Shown: positions 1 through 13,083 of the stretch, in pieces
How positions within the stretch are numbered: the stretch's first letter is position 1
Layout of the letters: each line of letters starts with the position of its first letter
DNA from: Chrysomallon squamiferum
Lineage: Eukaryota; Mollusca; Gastropoda; Neomphalida; Peltospiridae
Assembly: GCA_012295275.1 (NCBI GenBank)
Contig: CM022667.1
Location: forward strand, 5,067,208 to 5,131,207
Direction: 5' to 3'
Length of the DNA: 64,000 bases
Program-made: the position numbers and the translations under genes
The notes under the pieces: generated by a model
The model's input: the letters and a program-made list of their open reading frames with translations, nothing else
Database searches by the model: none
What the model was told of the DNA's origin: nothing

Positions 1-320
1 TTTTTCTTCGTCGTCTTGTTCTTTTTATGATTATTTTATATATATATATATATACACACACACATAAGTTGAAAGGAAAATGTTAAATCATTGCTCTAAT
101 TTGTTTTTGTAATGCTGCGTTCTATTTTAATTCGTAAACTTATGTTGTTTTCGTTTATGTATTTATGCATCTCTCTCTCTGCGTTTGTGTGTGTGTATGT
201 GTGTGTGTGTGTGTGTGTGTTTGTAAGTGTGTACGTTATATGTAGGAACGCAGGTGTTGTAGGTATGCTGATATGTAATTTTCATTGACGTAAAAACTCA
301 CTTCCTACAGACTCCCAGAC

Positions 321-351
<31 letters not shown>

Positions 352-483
352 AAAAAAAAAAGAAATAAGGTAAAGAAATGTGAAATCAGAAACCATTTAA
401 AACTAATTACTGTCCTAAAATGTATATATTAGTATTATCAACAACAATAGTTTGCTACAACAACAGCTACTACTACTACCATC

Positions 484-555
<72 letters not shown>

Positions 556-1171
556 GACAATAATAATAATAATAACTACTTTTAAACAGAATCGGTTTCT
601 GTTTTCATTTCCTGTTCCTTAAAATTTGTACATGCGCATACACGACTTTATTGTACCTATATAGTCTTAGCATTTATCAAAATTTATCAAACCCCTGTAG
701 CACGCAATATGTCATCTACTAGAGCTTTATATGATATCGTCTGTGAAAACACTACATTATCCAGGATACGACACATAGGACTGTGATAGGTACACTATCA
801 CGATACAGACTGTGACGTGTAGTAATAGTGTGTGTTTAGTGATCTCTGAGATGTAAAAATGTTCAGTGGATAACACATTTCAAAAAATTGAGAGATAGAC
901 AAGAGGATTTCGTTTTTGTTTTTGAGCTGCCTAAGAAAACGTCTTTCAAGTGAGGGTCCACTGACTTCCGGTTTCAATAAAAGATTTCAACCATAACGGA
1001 TATTTTTAAAAGACACACATTTCAATGCAGAGATAACAATAAAAAAAAAAAACACTGGGTGAAGCCTGAAGCAAGTACAAATTTAATATGTAAAGTGTAA
1101 CAAAGAAGTAAGATGGCAGTAGATTTGTTTCTGTATATCAGTTCCTTTTTGTAATGAAAGAATATAAAAAG

Positions 1172-1205
<34 letters not shown>

Positions 1206-1318
1206 ATAATAATGTCAATTTTGCGTCAAATGGTTCATATTTCATAAAAGTACTTTTCATCCGCCATTTAAGTACTGAGTAAATATATAGCTGATGAGCA
1301 TCTTCAGACTGTAAAGAG

Positions 1319-1378
<60 letters not shown>

Positions 1379-1604
1379 AGTTAAATTTATAATTATTCAA
1401 GTCATTAAATGAATATCATCTGTGAGTGGTATTTAAAACGTTTTTTAAAAAATGTTTTATATTTTTATTTTTGTGACAGAGAATGAGAGAAAGAGAAATG
1501 CAGAGAGAGACAGAACTAGAGAGAGAGTGAGAGACTCAGCGATGAGAGAGACACACTGAAAAAGGCAGAAAATTATCTACAGAAAGAAAGACAGAAAAAT
1601 ATAG

Positions 1605-1658
<54 letters not shown>

Positions 1659-2157
1659 AAATAAAAATAAACATTAGAGAACTTTTCTGTTATTACACAC
1701 CAAACAATGGATCCAAACCCAGAGTTTATTTCTGATTTTAAACGGGAGGCACTTGAAGCCGCTTTTACATAAAACAGAAAGAAAATTATCATTACAAACT
1801 AACTAGTGAAATGCGAATCAAAATTCTTTATGCTCCCATTTTTAATGTTTTGCTGGATCTAAATGCTCTCATTTTTAACATTAATTAGAATCGTGATGGA
1901 TAGATGATAGCACCGGAAGAAAATGAAATACAACTAGATCATGCTATAAGGATGTGTTTAAACTCGCAGAAAAATATCGGTTCCCAGACATTTTAAAAAC
2001 TATATTTGTACTGTTATTATATCTTTACATTAAATTTATTTTTTAAAAAGAAGGAAACCCCCCCAAAAAAACCCCACATCAGCAACAAGAACACCTCCCC
2101 CAAAAAAATAAACAATCATTAATTTGAATAAACATTTCGATTACAAACATAACTCAC
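1..2157. other. Non-coding flank with microsatellites
   Basis: I see no gene I can support here. The stretch holds (GT)n near 185-222, poly(A) near 321-361 and 1171-1202, (AAT)n at about 484-575 and 1321-1376, and (GA)n at about 1609-1657. It may contain introns and later exons of the minus-strand gene that starts at 3317, because that gene is still open at 2158. One weak candidate exon lies on the minus strand around 1690-1767, but its donor and encoded residues are unconvincing. Confidence 0.6.
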
Positions 2158-2639
2158 TTTCAAACTGTTTTCTGCATTTAGTTCTACCCGATCCAGGAGG
2201 CACTCCATCTGTACACATCCATTCCCCGTAATCAAAACTCGAGTTGAACGACTTTATAGTTAGAGAAATGTGTGAAGGTTTGTCAATGACAAGCTTGTAT
2301 CCCTCGATCCCCGGGATTAGTCTGCACTCCGAGTGTTTGAAATTACAGGTTAGGATTTCTTCGGGGTGTCCAGATCGTGGTCGAAACAACCGCATACCAC
2401 TAGCAATTTTCCCGTTTACACTACAACCGATTTTCGTAGAACGTTGTTCTTCTGGTTTCTCGAAGCACTCTATATACGTTTTTGCTGGACCTGTAGCAGC
2501 ATAAATAAATAAATAAATAATGTTAATAAAACTAATAAGAAATAATAATTAATGAAAAAAAAAAAAAAAAAAAAGAAGAAGAAGATGAATAATGATAAAA
2601 ATTAAAAATACAGAAATAAATAAATAAATAAATAATTAA

Positions 2640-2678
<39 letters not shown>

Positions 2679-3317
2679 CTGGCACAACAATATTTCATTA
2701 TCTACCGAGAATTCCACTCCTGGTAAAAAGAATATTTCAGTATCTAGCGTGAATTTCAGTTCTGGTACAAGAATATGTCAAACACCATCAGTTCAACACC
2801 AAGTGATAAGCTGGATTCAGACATGTTCAGAAACTATTTACACAAAAACGTGGTCTTCAAATGTTTCAACAAACACGATTTATAATAAGCTTCAACCATT
2901 TCTTGATAACCAAGCAGAGAGAACGGTTGTGACGTCTGTTTATGTAAAAATACACGTCTGATCGCGTTCACCATGTGAGTCTGTAATTCCTCACGTATCA
3001 GTAACTGATTAGGGAATACAAGTGTAATAATAATAATGATATCTATCTGTCTGTCTACCTATTCATCGTTAAGAATTGCAGTACATCAAATGCAATACCT
3101 TCCGGCAATCAGTCGTAACAAAATAAATAAATACACAAGCTAAACTTGACTAATTGAGGCTAAAAAAACAAACAAACAAATAAACAAATAAATAAATAAA
3201 CACATAAACTAAATTAAATTGTATAAATAAATCTTAAATGCACTTACCGTCTGCTGAAACCGAGACACAGAAGAAAGTTGTTACAGAAATAATAAAAACA
3301 ATTACGGCAAAAACCAT
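2158..3317 (-). CDS. Partial gene: signal peptide plus Cys-rich extracellular module
   Basis: Two joined coding exons are visible. Exon 1 (3317-3248) encodes Met followed by a 20-residue hydrophobic stretch ending SVSAD, a clear secretory signal, and closes on GTAAGT in phase 1. Exon 2 (2490-2158) is preceded by CTACAG and ends on GTGAGT. It is 333 nt and phase 1 at both ends, typical of an exon carrying one extracellular module. The 111-residue module has six cysteines in an ECFEK, IGC, LTC, SEC, WMC and TKC context, consistent with an immunoglobulin- or CUB-like fold, but I do not recognise the family. The gene is still open at its 3' side, and further exons lie below 2158 or outside the window. 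The signal peptide resembles that of the CUB/LDLa gene at 28332-30970, so this could be another surface receptor. Confidence 0.65.
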
Positions 3318-3607
3318 ATCTGTGAGAAAAAAAAAATCAAAAAAAAAAATCAAAAAAAAACATTTCAATTAATATACCGTGACCATTCTTCTTCATGCGA
3401 AAACAAAATGAAAATTAATTAAGGAAGCTAAAAATCATTAATTCAGAATTTCCATATGTTAACTGTTATGTTCATGCTAAGTGGTGAAGCAAAATGTAAC
3501 TGGATACGAATATAATATCGTGTCATGATGGTGAAACTGTATGGTGTAGATTTTTCCAGACGATCCCAGCTTACGTCACTGAAAGCGTCATCAGTGGTTG
3601 TAAACTG

Positions 3608-3676
<69 letters not shown>

Positions 3677-3862
3677 TTCTTCTTCTTCTTCTTCTTCTTC
3701 TTCTTATTATTATTATTACTGAGAAAATTTAATTGTAATTCCGTTTTATTGATATTTCAAAATTAATTACGGATATACCTGTTAAGAAATCGATCTTAAC
3801 ATCTTAAAAATAAAACGGACATTATTCTACATATCTATCTATCTATTAATCTACCTGTATAT

Positions 3863-3904
<42 letters not shown>

Positions 3905-3964
3905 AAAACGAATGAGAATAAAATAAAAACAATACAAAATAATTTAATAAAGAATACAGAACCA

Positions 3965-4017
<53 letters not shown>

Positions 4018-4710
4018 AATAATAAATTAATCTGAAAGAAGAAAAAATAATAGTAATAACAGCTACAAGACACATATACACGCAAAAAAGAAGTAAATAA
4101 CTAAAAATAAACACACACACACACACACATATATATTTAATAATAATACTAATGCTATTACTACTATTAGTACTAATAAATGCAACCAGTAATACATGCA
4201 ATATTATCTTACTAACTTAAAAATGTCACTATTTTATGTTATGATCCAAACGATATATTATTTGGAACTAAAAGAACAATTAATTTTACTGTAGGCAGAT
4301 TTTAAAATTATATAATAATTTGAGTCATAACAATAAAAAATAAGTAAATTAAAACTGTAAAATTATAAATAAAATGAAAAATCACCTGAAAATGAAATTC
4401 TTAGAATAAAATTATTAATGACTGAAATCTTTGCAAACCTGTGAATTTTGCAAGTTTGTTTAAAAAACAGCGAAACTTCTTACATGAAAATAGTAAACAG
4501 GAAATACGTCAAACCGGGAATACTACAATTTTCTCTCGTTCTAAAATTCGTCTGTAATAAAAGATTAATAACAATGAATCGTCACTAATCTATGACCAAA
4601 AACTGAACCTCTTTCTAATATTTTTAGTTATAGGCATATTTATATTATTTTATTTTACATAATAGTATTTGTTCTTTCTTCTTACGTAAGAGAACGACTC
4701 CCCATCTTTT

Positions 4711-4766
<56 letters not shown>

Positions 4767-6721
4767 TCTGAATTAAAACGAATTCACCCGCTTTCCGATG
4801 TATATATCCCAACTTAACGGTATAATGAATATTTTATTTTTTATTTTACATTTTATTTTGGTTTTGTATGGATATTAAACAGCTATATATTATATAACAT
4901 GCGGATATGAAATCAGACCTGATATATATATATAAGAGAAAGAGTGCAGTATAAGAGAAATACTCCAGAACTGATAGCTGTAATTATAAACAGTATGAGC
5001 TATTTTAGAAACATTTATTTTGAACATTTTGTGTTTAATATATTTTTGTATTTACACATGAAATAAAGGTATAATATCACATTAAGACTGAATTAAAATT
5101 AATGAATAATAAAATAAAAATAAATATATTATATAGTTACTAATAATTTAATCAGCGAAATCAAATCCTCTATTAAAAAGTTAAATGACGAAATTTAAAT
5201 AACTGGCCTAGAATTTTAAACTGAAAACATTATGTATTTAAAGATGTTTTCACGGTTTAAAAAACGGACAATGATTATATAATCGTGGCCCATTATATTC
5301 TTCAACATTTTTGATATTCATAAAATTAAAATAATTACGAATCATTGGAAATAGCATGGAAACTGGTATTATTAAATATATACACTTTTGAAATTTTTAA
5401 TTTTATTTAATTTTTTTTTTTTAAATCAGACTTCTTTACAAAAAAATATTTATACTTTTTAAATTATTTTCAAATAGACAACTAGAAAAACAAATGTAAT
5501 GTCGCCTTCAATATAATCGGCATGTTTCCGGGAATGGTATTCGAAGCATGCGCATTGGACCCATTGTTGTGTGCGACATTATTTTTGTTATTTAAACTGT
5601 ATTTGTTTACCTAAAAATTAAAACAACATTATATTCAGGTAAGTTGATATTGTTTAAGTAATTAAAGAAATAACTGAATTTATATTAACTAACAAGAGGA
5701 CACTGAGAAGTAATATATATTGAAATGTTTGTATTACCGTCATAAACCTTATGTCGTGGACAGTCAATAACATTTTCACATATTTATATTGTTGACACTC
5801 GGACCCGGGGAACTTCAGGTTCGGGACACGCATCGATACAGATATTAAATAAATAAATAAATAAATAAATGATAAATCACATTTAAGTAGTAAACGTCTG
5901 ATTTTGATTTTCTCAGTTTTATTCACTGTAAGTATAACTTTGCCTACCATTTTCAGTTTATATAAATTATAATATAGGCCATACCCATAGTGATATACAT
6001 TACAGGTAATTAAATGAGGTTATAAAGTGTTGTGGTGCCTCTGTTTCTTTAAATTATGCACATCAGTGCTATTTTAATTGTTAATTTTGTACTGCTATAT
6101 AAGATAACTACTGTATTCATACTAAAACACAGACGAGGGGAAACAAAAATAATAATAAAAAAGAAATTAAAAAAAAGAAAAAAAGAAAAAGAAGTAAATA
6201 TTATTAAAAAATCTTTAGTAGCTCTAGAACTTCACAATATAACAACAACCATGCTTGCCTAGGGTTAATCAGATATCTCTCAACTTATCATTATTTTTTG
6301 CATCATCAAGATGATATTATTATTGTTATTATTATTATAGATCCAGTTATGATTATAATTTTAGACTAACAATCTAATCTTTTTCAGTAGGTTTTCAATT
6401 TTTCAAGTTATTCAAGGGGGAGCCTCTCAGGCAAGGCATCCCAGACCAAGTGCTGCATTTTGCTCTTTATAAATCTACCTCTAGCAATAAGAGACTGATA
6501 GGTGACTTTAATAACAAACTATTGAATATATTATCTTTGATTTTTGATCATTCCCCAAATATGGTACATATTTTATATTTATTGGAAGGCAGCATAATGA
6601 TAATAGCAAGTTGTTCTCCCATTTCATCAAAGACTATTAAATATTAGTGAACTGAAATTGTAATTATATTTGTATCATTGTGTATTTTGGTTATCTTAGT
6701 AATTCTTTGGTTTCTTTCAGG
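3318..6721. other. Intergenic, AT-rich, microsatellites; possible 5' UTR exon of the zinc-finger gene
   Basis: No coding gene is supported. (AAT)n tracts lie at 3610-3672, 3967-4015 and 4713-4765, followed in one place by (CTT)n and (TTA)n at 3676-3718, and (CA)n lies at 3867-3900 and 4111-4129. A consensus splice donor (ATTCAG before GTAAGT) sits at 5638/5639 on the plus strand, after a relatively less AT-biased patch at 5500-5580. It could end a non-coding first exon of the zinc-finger gene, whose coding exon begins right after an acceptor at 6720. That link is inference. Confidence 0.4.
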
Positions 6722-9700
6722 ATGGATGATGATGATGATGTGCACCTGTGTCTGAGCTGCAACCAGACCATCATAGGACTTATGAATTACATTGTTCACA
6801 AGAAGAGTCAGTGTCGGTGCAAGAAGCAGCAGACCGTGAAACTTGGAGAGCAGACGCAACCGAACAGCGCAGGTGCAGATTGTTCAACTGCTGTTTCAGA
6901 CCTGACTTTATCGTATTCTCATCAGAAATCATTTCCTGCAGTCACCACTGGCACTCTCACAGAGATTGTTTCTAACAACTTTTTGACTTCTTCTGTCAGT
7001 TCTCAGAGAAATTATATATTTTCCACAGCCGGACAGAATGAAACAAACACGGAAACAAGTCACAGTTACTTGTCTTCTGATAAAAGTATTTCAAATTCTA
7101 TGGATTTTTCTACCCCAGGAATGGGAACTTTGGTAATGCCAGTGACAAGCCAGTGTTTTTCAGCTAATTCTACACTAGCAGGAAACAACAAATGTCAGAA
7201 CAGTGTAAACAGTTTTGTTGCTGATTTAGGCAAACAGACTCCTTCCTGTAGCTTAGCAACTGTCAATTCAGCTGTTGTGTCTCTAAGCCAGTCTGTTTCA
7301 CTGAGAGAAATCAGCCCAGTTGAAAGTCAGCAGACAACTTCAGTTTCACTGTGTTCTGCTGTTCCACCAACATCGACTGAACCATCACTGTCTCTGGAAA
7401 TTCATTCACCGTTGTCAAGATTTATCAGTGCCACCCTCAGCCCTGTTTCTGTCAGTCCCAATTCGATGATGCCTCAGACCAGTGTGGGCAACTGTGAGGA
7501 TTTCTTCCAGTCTCTTGAACTGCAGAGTAAGTCGCATCAGAACATTAAATCTGGAAGTCAGGGCAGGCAGCCTGTTGATGATGATGAAATGGACCTTGAT
7601 CTCCCCATTTCCAGGATTCTCAGTAGCCTTGACTTCAGCAGTGATGAGGATTTAGTTGATTTTCCACTTGATGGAAGTTTTGGTGAAATGTCAGATGATG
7701 AAGCTAGCTCAGATCATCCTCCCAGTTCTCATACGGGTGGAAAGTGGAAGCCAGGAGAAGGACCAGCTTCTAGAAAAAATATCTCTTGTAAGAAATGGAG
7801 GAAAGATTTTTATTCTGGTGCTCAGATGGGTCATGGTGGGAAATGGAAACCAGGAATGTCACGAGGCAAGACAAAAAGTGTGTCAGAGAAAAATGATGAA
7901 AAGATTTACAAGTGTCAGGGTTGTGATATAACATTTGCGAATCGCTTTCAGTATTCTCATCATTGTAGTACTCAGGATCACAAGTCAAGGATTTGTGGTA
8001 AAGCAGCTGGTAGAAAAGGATATTACTGCTCAGTGTGTGGAGTATCTCTACCATCTCGCTTCTCATACTCTCACCACTGCAGAAGAAAATCACACAAATA
8101 TAATGTGAAATGTCAGCAGGATGGGTATTCTGAGACGTGCAAGGAAATCAGTGGTAAAACAACTGAACTAAATTCTGTCTCATCCAGCTCATGTAATGCG
8201 TCTTCTAAAGATATTGGAAATTCTAAGAATTCTAAAGAAAATGACACTAAGATTTCCAGTCATTCAGCAATTCAGAAAAAGAACAGTGAGGAAAAAGAAA
8301 AGATCACTGACATGATTGAGTGTGATCATTGCAGACAACAGTTTGAAAACAGAGCAGAGTTAGAGAATCATCTTCAGATGTGTAAAGAAAATGTAAAAAC
8401 CAGTGACAGAGCAGAGAGAGAGGTAAATAACAGTGTAGAAGAAAAGGTGTATGCATGTCAGGTCTGTTCAGAGATGTTCAGCAACAGCTTCACGTATTCT
8501 CATCACCTGGGTTTGTGTACAGCAGAGAAACCAGGCTCAGAGAATTGTGAGAGAACAGCAGAGAGTAAAGACGCAACAAAACCAAATGACAAGAAACCTG
8601 TGGGAGTTCCTGAACAGTGGAAATCTCTTGTTATTCGACTCTTTTATTGTTCAGTCTGTAACCATTCTTTCAAAACTCGCCCACTGTTTCTGCAACACTG
8701 TGATATCTGCCGGGCTTTCATAGCTCAGTCGCATGGTGTTAATGATAACACTGTCCACTGTTGTTGTTGTAGTGTTGTCTTCAAAAGTGACGAGGAATTG
8801 TCAGAACATTCCAAGAGCACTGACCACAAAGTGAAGGAATCACTGATGTTAAATAAACTAGAGAATGAGAGAGGTTTGAAAGATACTGAAGTAGAAAACA
8901 GGTCTCAGGTAACTTCCAGGCAGAATGAACAGAGTACTGAAGGACAGGGTAATGACAGTACATCACAGACTGTGGAGAGAAAAGAACAGAAACACGAATG
9001 TTTGGTGTGTAATAAAAGTTTCAGTAGGACTTTACGACATAGTGCGACATCTGTTAACAAGATTTCACAGAAACCGAGCTATCAACCATCCTCAAGTGAT
9101 TTTCATGTTACAGAAGTATCACAGACTTCTGTTAAGACTGAGTCCCTATCAGTGTGGAATTTGTCAGTTTTACTTTAACAGAGAAAGTGACTTTGCCAGA
9201 CACATCTCATCTAAGATACACATTCAAAACTGTTCTACCGTTGTTGGTCAGATCATTTGCACTTCATGCAAATACTCATCATACGACCATCAGGCCATTC
9301 AGTTACACATTGCTACAGAGAGCCATAGACACATTCACAAGGAAGGGAGATTACTGTGCATCATCAAGGAGAAGAAGCGACAGATAAAGTGTCAGTACTG
9401 TGGGATTGTGATGGACTCTCGAAAGCGGATGAAACGACACGTAACATACAGACACCCTACAGGCATTCCTTCTAAAGTGTTTGTGAAAAGCAAGGGGAAG
9501 AACCAGCCCCAGTGTCCAACTTGTGGTAAGAGGTTTTTCTCTCCCTCAGCTTTAGCTCTGCACGTCAGTGGTGTGCATTTAAATAACAAACCTTACAAGT
9601 GTAAGTTGTGTAACAAGTTGTTCAAGAGTAAACTGTCATTAAGTAAGCATTCCACGTCTAACAAACATTTGTACAACATGAAGACACAGTCAGGTGAACA

Positions 9701-11598
9701 AGAGTCCAATGACACTAGTCTTCACTCAGCAGACAACAACAGCTCTGTTCTCATAGAAAATGATGTTGCAGGTGATGTTGCTGACAGTGGTTTGGAAGCT
9801 GATGACCAGATAGAAGCTAATGTTAGTGCTGATGTAAATGTTGCAGATGAAGAAGAGAAAGACGGGGATGAAAAAATGATTAGTGATAAAGAGATTCAGG
9901 ACAGAGAAGCGAAATTAGATTCCAGCATGAAGTGTATATATTTTGCTAAAAACAATAAAAAGTCAGTGAATGATAAATCTTACACATGTGACCTATGCGT
10001 TGCTGACTTCTCCTCTTTGGATTCACTGCGCAACCATGTTGAAAACCAGCATCCAGAAAACCTCTTCATTTGTACTCTTTGCAGAAACATATTTCTGTCT
10101 CGCAAAGCTTTCAGAATTCACTGCTCTGGAAAGATGCACCAGGAGCAGCTGGTTAGACAGGGCACAACTCAGACTCTTTATAAATGTTCTCAGTGCAGTA
10201 TGCAGTTTCACTGAAGAAAGGTGGAGAAACTTCCACTTCCAGTATCAGCACAATCATCTGAACAGTGAGGACTCCCTGGCAGAGATTCAGAGAGGACGAG
10301 ATCAGGTCTCTCAGAAGTATGGATCATTTCTCAGAGAACTTTACTGCCTGCCTAACAACGCCCAGGTGACTTGTCTCGTCTGTGACAAGGTTTTGAAAAA
10401 GGAGTACCTGAGGGAACATCTTCGTCAGCACACAGGTGAGAAACCATTTGCTTGTAAACTCTGTGACAAAGCATTCGTCGCTCACCTGTCACTGAGGAGA
10501 CATCTGATGTGTCACTTTGGTTTGCTGGAGAGGAACTGTGAGATTTGTGGCAAACATTTCAAGAAGACTGACCTGTACAAGACGCACATGCAGGAGCACG
10601 TGAACCGTGACAAGGGTCAGTGTCACATGTGTGACATCTGTGGCCTGGTGTTCCCGCTGGAGAAGCAGGTGGTGCATCACATGAAGAGGCACGGAGAGAG
10701 GAAATTCAGCTGCCCGTACAAAGGATGTGCGTGGAAGTTTGTGCTGAAGAGTGAGCTCAATGTTCACATTTATTCTCACACGGGTGAAAAGAAGTACCTG
10801 TGTGACATCTGTGGAAACGGATACGCAACAAAAACTCGCCTGGTCCGACACAAGCGAACTCACACGCAGGAGAGAAACTACCACTGTGAACACTGCAGCT
10901 ACAAGGCAGGCAGTCGAACCCATCTACTCCGTCACATGCGCATTCATCTCGGCTCCAAACCCTTCAAGTGTCCTTACTGTCCCTACACATGCAACACTCA
11001 TGAAAACGTCCGCAAACACATCACCAAGACGCGAAAACACTCGGGACTTAAGATCTATCCTTGTAAGTTCTGTTCCTATGGATCTAACACTGGTAAAGAT
11101 TTTCGGAATCATTTGTTGCTGACTCACCCATCTGAAATCAAAGGTCTCAATCTGGAAACCTTGTCTGTATTCACCGGATTGTACAACAGATCTGAGGATG
11201 TGAAGCACGTAGACAGTAAAAATATAATTCCAATCCCTCACCGAAAACCTAGGGTTGCCAGGAAACAACAAAACAACACAGCAAAAAAAGAAGAAAACAC
11301 AGAAGTGATTGTTTCTGGTGTAAATGAAATGGACAGTGACGGACAAACAGTCTGCAACACAGTTTCCTATTTGACAATACAGCAGCAGCAACAGACCAGT
11401 TGGATTTCACAAGACAGACAAGAAAGTGAAAGTGAAGCTGCCAAGTATTTGAGTAATGGTTCTGACTTGATCGCGTTCTCACACTCTGGCAGTAACAATC
11501 TGATAGTGGCAGCTGACTCAGCATCACATCTTGCTGGGTTTGACCATCTTGATGACCAAAACGTGGCCGATGTTGTCATTGTGTCCACTGACTACTAG
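6722..11598 (+). CDS. Large multi-C2H2 zinc-finger protein, single coding exon with two single-base frameshifts
   Basis: A nuclear, probably DNA-binding protein of about 1,624 residues on one exon. Coding starts at ATG 6722, two bases after a TTTCTTTCAG acceptor, with an acidic MDDDDD start and an N-terminal Cys-rich motif (CLSCNQTI). A Ser/Thr-rich, acidic region with few fingers follows. Then come about 25 C2H2-type fingers, several with the odd YSHHC form. The C-terminal run (about 10370-11130) has classic HTGEKPF-type linkers and ends with SYG-type fingers and a Gln/Ser tail. The reading frame breaks twice. At CCC 9144-9146 and TTT 10206-10208, one base too many shifts the frame in or beside an intact finger. 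Without those two bases the length is divisible by three and the fingers read through. No intron signals lie there, so a sequencing or assembly indel is likelier than decay. The finger near 9000 (ECLVCNKSF) lacks a normal His pair. The orthologue is not identified. Confidence 0.85.
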
Positions 11599-12450
11599 CT
11601 GACCCGTATTTTTTTTTTTTTTTTTTCTATTATGTACTAGTTTCATGACATTCATAAAAAGGCAAAACAATTCACACACTTACATGCACACACAATTTAC
11701 TGTAAATAAATTACATGTATGCTAAAAAGCAAATGAAAAATGTGTCCATGTTTTAAGAGAGAAGGAACTTAACAATCTAAGATTAAACATGGATTCATAA
11801 CATCCTACTTCCCCCCCATTTGTTTTCCTTTCTTCAGTAAATAAAGAGCATATCAGTGTATTTTAAACACAATTATATATATATTTATACTGTTATAAAT
11901 TAAAGAAAAAGTCACATTTTGATGCAGGGTAGTGCCTCCCCCAAATACAACCAAACAGTATTTTTGTTTTGTAAAATAAAGCTTGTTTTAAGTTACTTCT
12001 GTTATGGAGATCTACTAAAAGTATTGATAAATGTAACTTGCAATCTGTTCTTCAAGTGCTATAGCAAATACATGTGATATAATTATTTTTATACTGTTCT
12101 ACCTTACACTGAATTGGTGTATTTGTACATTTTTTAAAAATCAAACTCTGGTGGTTTGGTTAAAAAAAAAGTCATTTTGTAAACAAATGCCATTTTTGCA
12201 GTATTGTATAAAAAAAATCTTTATTATTATCTTCTTTTTTATAAATTTTGTATTGTTAATATCCTCTCAATCATTTTGTTTATATTGTTACATACTATGA
12301 TTTAGTTTCATTGTATTAAATTTTGTTTAGAATCATTTTAATAGAAATGCAGTGGTTATTTATTTTGAAGAGATGTATATACAGAAGAAATTATATGCTA
12401 CATTGTTGCTGTGGTTACATTGATATTTAAATAAATGCGGTGATAGTACA
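11599..12450 (+). other. 3' UTR of the zinc-finger gene with poly(A) signal
   Basis: An AT-rich stretch after the stop codon with no open frame. AATAAA at 12430-12435, followed by a T/GT-rich segment, is the best poly(A) signal. The convergent CIAPIN1 transcript appears to end only about 100 bp further on. Confidence 0.5.
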
Positions 12451-12534
12451 ACTTTGTTTTTATTTATTTTTTGAAAATGAAAGAAAAAGTGCATTTAATT
12501 AATATCTTAAAACAATGAGTCTATACAGAACAAA

Positions 12535-13083
12535 AAACATTTACATCAAATATTTTATTACAAACATTTATACAAATACAACCTTGAAGGTTATCAAGTG
12601 AAACATACAAATTGTTAAATAAAACACATTTGACATATTTTGATAAACTAGAGACTGGGAACTGAGTATCTTGTAGAAATTATCCTGAAATTGGTAAACT
12701 ACATCAGATTTTATTAGAAATTAAATTAAAGCATTCTGGATATAATTATTTTTACATTTTTGTTTAATGCATTCACAAAGAATCTACTGATAATTAATAA
12801 AGAAAATTATTTTCATTTTCATAAATATAAATATGTAATAATAAAACTAAGCACTATTATTTAGCAAGTTACACAAAAAAAAAAAAAAAAAAAAAAAAAT
12901 TGAAAATAGAAGATAAAAAAGATAAGAAAAGCAAACACAAGACATTAATCTTTAACCAGTGATTATACGTTAATATTTTCAACCACTGTGACACAAAATT
13001 TATTCTGTCCAAATTTGAAATTGTTTTGTTATTCCTGACAAGGAAACAAAACTTGAGACTGTCCATTTTCAGTTGTTTCCTGG
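12535..13083 (-). other. 3' UTR of CIAPIN1 with poly(A) signal
   Basis: Minus-strand untranslated tail after the TGA at 13084-13086. An AATAAA on the minus strand (12559-12554) would place cleavage near 12535. A poly(A)/poly(T) tract lies at 12873-12899. No coding sequence is seen. Confidence 0.45.

Noticed and set aside
1707-1772. 22-codon plus-strand frame starting MDPNPEF
   Set aside because: Too short and isolated to call; it could be a fragment of a dispersed element or chance.
2749-2961. 70-residue open frame on the plus strand
   Set aside because: No family motif, signal or splice context. It lies inside the intron of the minus-strand gene.
8925-9150. Alternative frame through the finger at about 9001-9060, with YDIVRHLLTRFH, as the true coding frame
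   Set aside because: It would offer a better His pair, but it needs an additional shift, and the Ser/Thr/Gln-rich composition of the first frame fits the neighbouring protein better.
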